Source of the DNA: AP-15 sp963701815
GTDB taxonomy: Bacteria > Pseudomonadota > Alphaproteobacteria > ATCC43930 > CGMCC-115725
Reading direction: 5' to 3'
Assembly (NCBI GenBank): GCA_963701815.1
Contig: CAVPBN010000020.1
Span: 59,523 to 123,522 of the forward strand
Length of the DNA stretch: 64,000 bases
Shown here one piece after another: positions 57,170 to 64,000 of this stretch (positions within the stretch are counted from its first letter, which is position 1; the number at the start of each line of letters is the position of its first letter). Position numbers and translations under genes: made by a program. Under the pieces are notes generated by a model that did no database searches, was not told the origin of the DNA, and saw only the letters and a program-made list of their open reading frames with translations.

Positions 57170-58123
57170 ATGCAGTTTGGCTTCGGGGCGCCGGTCAGCG
57201 GACCCCTTTCGTCCCCGGACAATCTCGCCCGCATTGTCGTCGGGGGCGAGGCGATCGGCTATGATTATGCGACGATCAGCGACCATGTCGTTATCCCGCA
57301 CGACATCGAGGCCCGTTATCCCTATAGCGACACCGGCGAGTTTCCCGGGCGATCGCGGGGCGACCGCCACGAGCAGCTGACTGCGGTCGCCTTTGTCGCC
57401 GGCAAGACCTCGCGGCTGCGGCTCGTTACCTCGGTCACCGTCGTCCCGCACCGGCCCGCGGTACTGCAGGCCAAGATGCTCGCGACGATCGATGTGTTGT
57501 CGAACGGGCGGCTGATCTTCGGCATCGGGGCCGGCTGGATGAAAGAGGAGTTCGCGGCGCTGGGAGTGCCGCCCTTTGCGGAGCGCGGTACGGTCACCGA
57601 CGAATATTTGATGGCCTGCCGCGAATTGTGGACCAAGGATGAGCCGCGCTTCGACGGAAAACACGTCAAATTCGCCGACATCCTGTTCGAGCCCAAACCG
57701 GTGCAGAAGCCTCACCCGCCGATCTGGGTCGGCGGCGAAAGCGGGCCGGCGCTGCGCCGCACTGCCAGGCTCGGCGACGGCTGGTATCCGATCGGGACCA
57801 ACCCGCAGCACCGGCTCGACTCGATGAAGCGCTTCGCCGCGGGCGTCGACCGGTTGCGGCGTCTTACCCGCGAAGCCGGGCGCGATCCGGCGAAAATCAC
57901 CCTCGCCTACCGGATCACCGGAATGGGCAAATCGTTGCCGGCTCGGGCCGATGACGGCGAGCGCCGGCTGTTCTCCGGCGAAATGCAGGACGTCGTCTCC
58001 GATTTGCGGGCGTTTCGCGATTTCGGCGTCAGCCATGTCGATTTCAATTTCGATGGGGCTACCGCCGAGGCGATGATCGCCAACATGCGGCGTTTGCGCG
58101 AAGATGTCCTGACCAAGGTCTAG
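57170..58123 (+). CDS. LLM-class F420-dependent oxidoreductase
   Basis: A 317-residue protein of the luciferase-like monooxygenase fold (flavin/F420 TIM barrel). Features: FGFGAPVSGPLSSPDNLARI, YDYATISDHVVIP, RLRLVTSVTVVPHRPAVLQAKMLAT (barrel strands 3-4), GRLIFGIGAGWMKEEFAALG and PHPPIWVGGESGPALRRTARLGDGW. The type with these spacings mostly uses F420, and the next five genes make or use F420. GGGAGG lies six bases upstream of the ATG. Substrate unknown. First gene of the apparent F420 operon. Confidence 0.85.
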   Translation: MQFGFGAPVSGPLSSPDNLARIVVGGEAIGYDYATISDHVVIPHDIEARYPYSDTGEFPGRSRGDRHEQLTAVAFVAGKTSRLRLVTSVTVVPHRPAVLQAKMLATIDVLSNGRLIFGIGAGWMKEEFAALGVPPFAERGTVTDEYLMACRELWTKDEPRFDGKHVKFADILFEPKPVQKPHPPIWVGGESGPALRRTARLGDGWYPIGTNPQHRLDSMKRFAAGVDRLRRLTREAGRDPAKITLAYRITGMGKSLPARADDGERRLFSGEMQDVVSDLRAFRDFGVSHVDFNFDGATAEAMIANMRRLREDVLTKV

Positions 58124-58162
58124 CAATCGGTCTCCGATCCCCTCTCGCAAAAGGAGCGATCC

Positions 58163-59165
58163 GTGCTGAAGCTCGGATACAAGGCGTCGGCCGAACAGTT
58201 CGGACCGCGCGAATTGTTGGAGTTTTCGTGCCTGGCCGAGGATGTCGGGTTCGACTCGGTCTTTGTCAGCGACCATTTCCAGCCATGGAAACATACCGAC
58301 GGCCACGCGCCGTCGGCGCTTGCCTGGCTCGGCGCGCTCGGCGCCCGCACGCGGCGGGCGGTGATCGGCACCAGCGTGCTGACCCCGACTTTTCGCTACC
58401 ACCCGTCGGTCGTCGCGCAGGTTTTCGGCACGCTCGGAACGATGTTTCCGGGGCGCGTCGTCCTCGGCGTCGGCACCGGCGAGTCGCTGAACGAGGTGCC
58501 GTCGAGCGGGGTCAAATGGCCCGGCCCAAAGGAGCGGCGCGACCGGCTGCGCGAGGCAATCGCGCTGATCAACAAATTGTGGACCGAGGACCGGGTCAGC
58601 TTCGAAGGGCAGTTCTATCGCACCCTGAGCGCCACGATCTATGACAAGCCGAAAGCAGAAGGTGCCGATCTGGGTCGCCGCCTCCGGGCCTCTCGCGGCG
58701 GCAATGGCGGGCCAGGTCGCCGAGGGCTTCATCTGCACCAGCGGAAAGAACCCCCAGCTCTACACCGACTTGGTCGGCAAGGTCGGCGAGGGGCTCGCCA
58801 GGGCCGGCCGCGAGCATGCCGGCCTCGAAAAGATGATCGAGGTCAAGGTCTCGTTCGACACCGATGCAGCGCGCGCCAAGGACGACACCCGCCACTGGGC
58901 GGCGCTGGCCTTGTCGCCGGAGGAGAAGGTCGGGGTCGAGGACCCGGTCGAGATGGAGCGGCTGGCCGACGCATTGCCGCTCGACCGGGCGGCGAGCCGC
59001 TGGATCGTCTCGGGCGATCCCGAGGAGCAATTGGCGAAGATCCGGCCCTATGTCGAACTCGGCTTCACCCATCTCGTCTTCCACGCCCCCGGCCCCGACC
59101 AGCCGCGCTTTTTGAAGCTCTACGCCGAGCAGGTCCTGCCGTTGCTGCGGGCCAAGCTCGGCTGA
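58163..59165 (+). CDS. fgd: F420-dependent glucose-6-phosphate dehydrogenase (one frameshift)
   Basis: About 334 residues, the length of mycobacterial Fgd1, which reduces F420 with glucose 6-phosphate. Strong resemblance along the whole length: LKLGYKASAEQFGPRELLEF, VSDHFQPWKHTDGHAPSALAWL with the catalytic His, GTSVLTPTFRYHPSVVAQVF, GVGTGESLNEVPS, then after a frame change near 58651 (one extra A) VPIWVAASGPLAAAMAGQVA, GFICTSGK, DDTRHWAALALSPEEK, DPVEMERLADALPLDRAASR and HLVFHAPGPDQPRFL. GTG start with AAAGGAG upstream. Its stop overlaps the cofE start. Confidence 0.9.
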
Positions 59166-59931
59166 TGGCCGCCGCCGTCACGATCAGCGCTTTGGCCGGC
59201 ATCAAGCTGGTCGAGCCGGGCGACGATCTGGGCGCGATCGCGGTTGCCGCGCTCGAGGCGAACCGGCTGCTGCCGCAGGACGGCGACGTGCTGGTGGTGG
59301 CGCAAAAGATCGTCTCGAAGGCCGAGGGCCGTATGTCGATATCGCTGCGGTGCAGCCCTCGCCGCAGGCGGTGGCGCTGGCCGCGGAGGTCGACAAGGAC
59401 CCGTCTTTTGTCGAGATCGTGCTGTCCGAAGTCGAGGCGGGTGGTGCGGCACCGCCCGGGCCTGCTGATCGTCGAGCATCGGCTCGGCTTCGTCATGGCC
59501 AATGCCGGCATCGACCATTCGAACGTCACCGCCGCCGAGGGGCGCGAGCGCGTGCTGCTGCTGCCGCTCGACCCCGACGGCTCGGCGCTCGCTTTGCAGC
59601 AACATTTGCGCAGGGCCTTCGGGGTGCGGCTCGGCGTGGTCATCAGCGACAGCTTTGGCCGGCCGTGGCGCCGCGGCACCGTCGGCATCGCGCTCGGCGC
59701 GGCCGGACTGCCGGCGGTCATCGACATGCGCGGCCACCCCGATCTGTTCGGGCGGGAACTGCTGGTGACCGAGACCGGCTTTGCCGACGAGATCGCCGCC
59801 GCGGCCTCGCTGTTGATGGGCCAGGCCGACGAGGCGTGCCGATGGTGCTGGTGCGCGGCCTGCGCTGGTCGGCGCCCGAAGTGCCGGCCGCCGCCCTGGT
59901 CCGGCCGGCTGAGCACGATCTGTTCCGATGA
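59165..59931 (+). CDS. cofE: Coenzyme F420-0:L-glutamate ligase CofE (three frameshifts)
   Basis: About 255 residues. CofE adds gamma-linked glutamates to F420-0 with GTP. N terminus ISALAGIKLVEPGDDLGAIA, then DGDVLVVAQKIVSKAEGR, EHRLGFVMANAGIDHSNV, DSFGRPWRRGTVGIALGAAG and DMRGHPDLFGRELLVTETGF, all typical. Frame changes near 59333 (one base lost), 59450 (extra G) and 59838 (one base lost). It lacks the extra C-terminal nitroreductase-like domain of actinobacterial FbiB. Start overlaps the fgd stop; its end overlaps cofD. Confidence 0.88.
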
Positions 59932-60877
59932 AGCCGGATGACGGTTTTGTGCTGGCGCTGTCGGGCGGCGTCGGCGGCGCCAAGCTGGCGCTCGGCCTCT
60001 ACCGCATCCTGCCGCCGGGTGCGCTGACCGTCATCGCCAATACCGGCGACGATTTCGAGCATCTGGGCCTGTCGATCTCGCCCGATCTCGACACGCTGCT
60101 CTACACGCTGGCCGGCATCGACAACCCGGAGACCGGCTGGGGCCGGCGCGACGAGACCTGGACCTTCATGGCGGCGCTCGAGGCGTCTCGGCGGCGAGAC
60201 CTGGTTCCGGCTCGGCGACGGCGACCTCGCCACCCATGTCGAGCGCACCCGGCGGCTTGCGGCGGGCGAGACCCTGTCGGCGATCACCGACAGATTTCCG
60301 TCGCCGGCTCGGCATCGCGGCGCGGCTGCTGCCGATGACCGACGACCCGGTGCGCACCCGGCTGCGCACCCCGCAGGGCTGGCTCGATTTCCAGGATTAT
60401 TTCGTCGCGGCAGCGCTGCGCGCCGGCGGTCCGCGAGATCGCCTTTGCCGGCGCCGAGACGGCGCGGCCGCATCCGGATTTCCTGGCCGCGCTCGCCGAT
60501 CGAGCGCCTCCGCGCGGTCGTCGATCTGCCCGTCGAACCCGTTCATCAGCATCGATCCGATCCTGGCCCTGCCGGGCGTGCGCGAGGCGTTGCGGGCTTG
60601 CCGCGCGCCGGTCGTCGCGGTGTCGCCGATCATCGGCGGCAAGGCGGTCAAGGGTCCGACCGCAAAGATGATGGAGGAGCTCGGCCTGCCGGTCGATGCC
60701 GCCGCGGTGGCCCGCCATTACGCGGATCTCCTCGACCTCTATGTCATCGACACGGCCGATGCCGACCAAGCGGCGGCTTTCGCCGTGCCGGTGGTCGCGG
60801 CGCGCACCCTGATGCAGACGCTCGCCGACCGCGAGGCATTGGCGCGAACCGTGCTGGAGCGGCCGAGCGGCTTCTGA
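59928..60877 (+). CDS. cofD: 2-phospho-L-lactate (or analogue) transferase CofD (several frameshifts)
   Basis: About 315 residues. CofD joins the activated phospho-acid from CofC to FO to give F420-0 or its dehydro form. The N-terminal LALSGGVGGAKLALGLYRIL, ANTGDDFEHLGLSISPDLDT and WGRRDETWTFMAALE are intact; then shifts near 60186, 60303, 60430, 60505 and 60528; the C-terminal PSNPFISIDPILALPGVREA, VVAVSPIIGGKAVKGPTAKM and LYVIDTADADQAAA are clear. These are the full set of CofD/FbiA blocks. The ATG overlaps the cofE stop (ATGA). Confidence 0.87.
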
Positions 60878-60884
60878 GAATGCG

Positions 60885-61547
60885 ATGTCTGGGCGGTCGT
60901 GCCGGTCAAGGAGCGGGACCGGGCGAAGCAGCGCCTCGCCCGGTCCCTGCCGCCGGCGCTGCGCCAGGCGCTGGCGCTGGCGATGCTCGAAGACGTGCTG
61001 GCGGCGCTGGCCGCGTCGCGCGGCTTGGCCGGCTGATCGCTCGTGACGCTCGATCCCGCGGCGGCCGGCTCGCGCGACGCTACGGCGCGCGTCTGATCGA
61101 AGAGGGCGCGCGCGACGGCCATACCGGCGCGGTCGCGTCGGCGGCGCGCCTGCTTGCGGCGAGGGCGCGCCGGCATGCTGACCGTGCCCGGCGACATCCC
61201 GCTGGTCACCGCGGACGAGATCGAGCCGTCTGATCGCGGCGCACCGGCCGTCGCCCGCGTTCACCATCGTGCCGGCGCACGACGAGCGGGCTCGAACGCG
61301 ATCCTCTGCTCGCCGCCCGATGCGGTGCCGTTGCGCTTTGGCGACGACAGCTTTTTCCCGCATCTGCGGCGGCCGAGGCGCGCGGCATCGCCCGACCGTG
61401 CTGCAGCTGCCGGGCATCGCGCTCGACATCGACAATCCGGAGGATCTCGCCGCTTTCGCGCGTCTGCCCTCGCCGACCCGCACGCACGCATTGCTCGCCG
61501 AGAATGGTATATTGCCGACCCAGCCATCAGGAGACCACGGGGAATGA
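60885..61547 (+). CDS. cofC: Phospholactate/phosphoenolpyruvate guanylyltransferase CofC/FbiD (several frameshifts)
   Basis: About 220 residues. CofC activates 2-phospholactate, PEP or 3-phosphoglycerate with GTP for CofD. Read through shifts: WAVVPVKERDRAKQRLARSL, RQALALAMLEDVLAALAASR, HTGAVASAARLLA, MLTVPGDIPLVTADEIE, the Asn/Asp site SNAILCSPPDAVPLRFGDDS, and a C-terminal LPGIALDIDNPEDLAAF, as in the family. Which phospho-acid it uses cannot be read from the sequence. The start is uncertain because of an indel near 60888; the stop overlaps the fbiC start (ATGA). Confidence 0.82.
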
Positions 61548-63998
61548 TCACCGACGAGCTTCTGGCCCGCGCCCAGGCGGAGCGCCGTCTTTCCGCCGGC
61601 GACGCGCTGGCGCTGCGCCGCAGCAGCGATCCGCGCCCCTTGATGCGGGTCGCCGCCGCGTTGCGCGACGAAGGGCATGGCGGCCTCGTCTCCTATTCGC
61701 GCAAGGTGTTCATTCCGCTGACCCAGCTGTGCCGCGACGTGTGCCATTACTGCACCTTCGCCCATCCGCCGCGGCGCGGCGAACCGGCCTATCTGAGCGC
61801 CGAGGAGGTGCTTGGCGATCGCCCGCGCCGGCGCCGCGGCCGGCTGCCACGAGGCGCTGTTCACGCTCGGCGACAAGCCGGAACTGCGCTATCCGCGCGG
61901 CGCGCGAGGCGCTGGCCCGGCTCGGCCACGCGACGACGCTCTCCTATCTCGGCGAATGGCCGCGCTGGTGCTGCGCGAAACCGGGCTGCTGCCGCATCTC
62001 AACCCCGGCGTGATGAGCCGCGCCGAGATCGACGGCCTGCGCGCGGTTTCGGTGTCGCAGGGCATCATGCTGGAGAGCGCGGCCGAGCGGCTCGGCGCAG
62101 CGCGGCGGACCGCATTTCGGCTCGCCCGACAAGCGCCCGGCGGTGCGGCTGGCGACGATCGCGGCGGCCGGCGAGGCGGCGGTGCCGTTCACCTCGGGCA
62201 TCCTGATCGGCATCGGCGAGACGCGGGCCGAGCGCATCGAGGCGCTGCTGGCGCTGCGCGATCTGCACGAGCGCTACGGCCACATCCAGGAAATCATCAT
62301 CCAGAATTTCCGCGCCAAGCCCGGGACGCGGATGGCGGCCGCGGCCGAGCCCGACCTCGACGACCATCTGTGGACGATCGCGGTCGCGCGGCTGATCTTC
62401 GGCCCGGACGATGAACATCCAGGCGCCGCCCAATCTGACGCCGGCGCGCTCGCGGGCTGATCGCCGCCGGCATCAACGATTGGGGCGGCGTGTCGCCGGT
62501 GACGCCCGACCACGTCAATCCCGAGGCGCCGTGGCCGGCGCTCGACGCGCTCGCGCGGCGAGACCGCCGCCGCCGGCAAGGTGCTGGTCGAGCGGCTGGC
62601 GATCTATCCGGCCTATGCCCGCGCCGCCGAGCGCTGGCTCGATCCGGCGCTGCGCACCGCCGTGCTGCGCGCCGGCGACGCCGAGGGCTTCGCCCGCGCC
62701 GATGCGCTGGATCGCCGGGCGCGACAGCCCGCACCCGCCCGCCGCAGCCGATGCCTTCGCCGCTGCGTCGGCAGCACGTGAGCCGCTGGCCGCGATCCTC
62801 GACCGCGCCGCCGCCGGCGAGGAGCTGGACGAAGGCGACGATCGTGCAGCTGTTCGCAGCGCGCGGCGACGCCTTTCGCCGCGGTCTGCGCGGCCGCCGA
62901 TGCGGCTGCGGCGACGGGTCAACGGCGAACGCGTCAGCTATGTCGTCACCCGCAACATCAACTACACCAACATCTGTTATTTCCGCTGCCAGTTCTGCGC
63001 CTTCTCCAAGGGCAAGCTCAGCGAAAATCTGCGCGGCCGGCCCTACGATCTCGACCTCGACGAGATCGAGCGGCGCGCGAGCGAGGCGTGGGAGCGCGGC
63101 GCGGTCGAGGTCTGCCTGCAGGGCGGCATCCACCCGGAATATACCGGCGCGACCTATCTCGGCGATCTGCCGCGCGATCAAGGAGGCGGTGCCCGGCATG
63201 CACGTCCACGCCTTCTCGCCGCTGGAGATCTGGCAGGGCGCCGCGACGCTCGGCCGTACCGATCCGCGACTTCCTGCGCGAGCTGAAGGAAGCCGGGCTC
63301 GGCTCGCTGCCCGGCACCGCCGCCGAAATGCTCGACGACGAGGTCCGCGCGGTCATCTGCCCCGACAAGGTCACGACCGGCGCAATGGCTCGAGCGTGAT
63401 CGAGGCGGCGCATCGGCGTCGGCCTGCGGAGCACGGCCACCATCATGTTCGGCCATGTCGACCATTACCGGCATTGGGCGCGGCACCTGCTGCGCATCTG
63501 CGCGAGCTGCAGGCGCGGACCGGCGGCTTCACCGAATTCGTGCCGCTGCCGTTCGTGCCGATGGAGACGCCGATCTATCTGCACGGGCCGGGCCGGCTCG
63601 GCCCGACCTTGCGCGAGGCGGTGCTGATGCATGCGGTGGCGCGGCTGGCGCTGCATCCGGTGATCGCCAACATCCAGACCTCGTGGGTGAAGATGGGCCG
63701 AGGCGGGCGCCGCCGCCTGCCTCAACGCCGGCGCCAACGATCTCGGCGGCACGCTGATGAACGAGAGCATCACCCGCGCCGCCGGCGCCGTGCACGGCCA
63801 GGAAATGCCGCCCGAGGCGATGGAGGCGCTGATCCGCGTCGCTCGGCCGCGCGCCGTGGCAGCGCACGACGCTCTACGCCGACGCCGCCGGCCGACGCGC
63901 CGCGCCGCCTCGTTCGGCGCCGCGCCGTTGGCGAACCGGTCAACACCCCGGCCCGCCGCTACGAGCGCCGCCCCGAACGGGCCGCCGCCGCCGACTGA
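61544..63998 (+). CDS. fbiC: FO synthase FbiC, fused CofG-CofH (many frameshifts)
   Basis: About 818 residues. Two radical-SAM halves make the deazaflavin FO from tyrosine and a riboflavin precursor. CofG half: KVFIPLTQLCRDVCHYCTFA with the CxxxCxxC cluster motif, LTPARS-type and PGVMSRAEIDGLRAVSVSQG blocks. CofH half from about 62930: YVVTRNINYTNICYFRCQFC with a second CxxxCxxC, VCLQGGIHPEYTGATYLG, MHVHAFSPLEIW and TGGFTEFVPLPFVPMETPIY. Sequence between the halves is continuous, so this is a fusion as in actinobacteria. A dozen or so single-base shifts break the frame. Ends two bases before the window end. Confidence 0.88.
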
Positions 63999-64000
63999 GG

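Overview
The window is high-GC DNA with dense bacterial coding and short intergenic gaps. It most likely comes from an alphaproteobacterium of the Rhodospirillales/Acetobacterales type. The evidence is an alphaproteobacterial TrcR/DUF1013 regulator beside a DUF1192 protein, a fused transaldolase/glucose-6-phosphate isomerase, several class III cyclases with TolB-like and TPR regions, and a phoR-pstSCAB-phoU-phoB locus. The assignment is inference; no rRNA is present. Many otherwise well-conserved genes carry single-base frameshifts, clustered at 1-7 kb, 20.6 kb, 22.6-25.1 kb, 33.9-36.6 kb, 44.7-46 kb and 58.6-64 kb, while long blocks between are intact. I read most of these as sequence errors and annotate the genes as single units spanning the shifts.

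Layout. 0-2.6 kb: the end of an acyl-CoA synthetase and a ThDP-dependent 2-hydroxyacyl-CoA lyase/oxalyl-CoA decarboxylase-like enzyme. 2.7-7.9 kb: a tandem array of three near-identical adenylate cyclase genes, each carrying a palindromic repeat in its interdomain linker, with a HicAB toxin-antitoxin pair lodged next to a cut-off fourth cyclase start. 8-13.5 kb: DUF1192, TrcR, then a copper operon (DUF2946, outer-membrane protein, CopC, CopD-cytochrome fusion) and a DUF2147 protein. 13.6-22 kb: adenosine kinase-like PfkB, TypA, an orphan DNA methyltransferase in AT-richer DNA, a Rieske oxygenase, ribosomal protein S4, a CNNM/CorC-type protein and an RskA-like protein.

22.4-32.9 kb is one tightly packed operon for the pentose phosphate pathway: tkt, tal-pgi fusion, gnd, zwf, rpe, pgl, rpiA and a Cof-type HAD phosphatase. 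33-46 kb is mixed: folD, a PEP mutase/isocitrate lyase-family enzyme, a decayed BrnTA pair, an SDR, an aldo/keto reductase, a fourth cyclase without the linker repeat, a cupin, a secreted protein, an amidase, a membrane HAMP-cyclase and a CobW GTPase. 46.3-56.5 kb: a spermidine synthase-like protein, malic enzyme maeB, then the phosphate regulon.

57-64 kb is the most notable region. After a GFA-family protein come two luciferase-like F420 oxidoreductases, one clearly of the F420-dependent glucose-6-phosphate dehydrogenase type, followed by cofE, cofD, cofC and a fused cofG-cofH (fbiC), with start/stop overlaps at most junctions. Together they encode F420 biosynthesis from FO onward plus an enzyme that charges F420 with electrons from glucose 6-phosphate. 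That substrate is made and used by the pentose phosphate operon 30 kb away, which has its own NAD(P)-type zwf.
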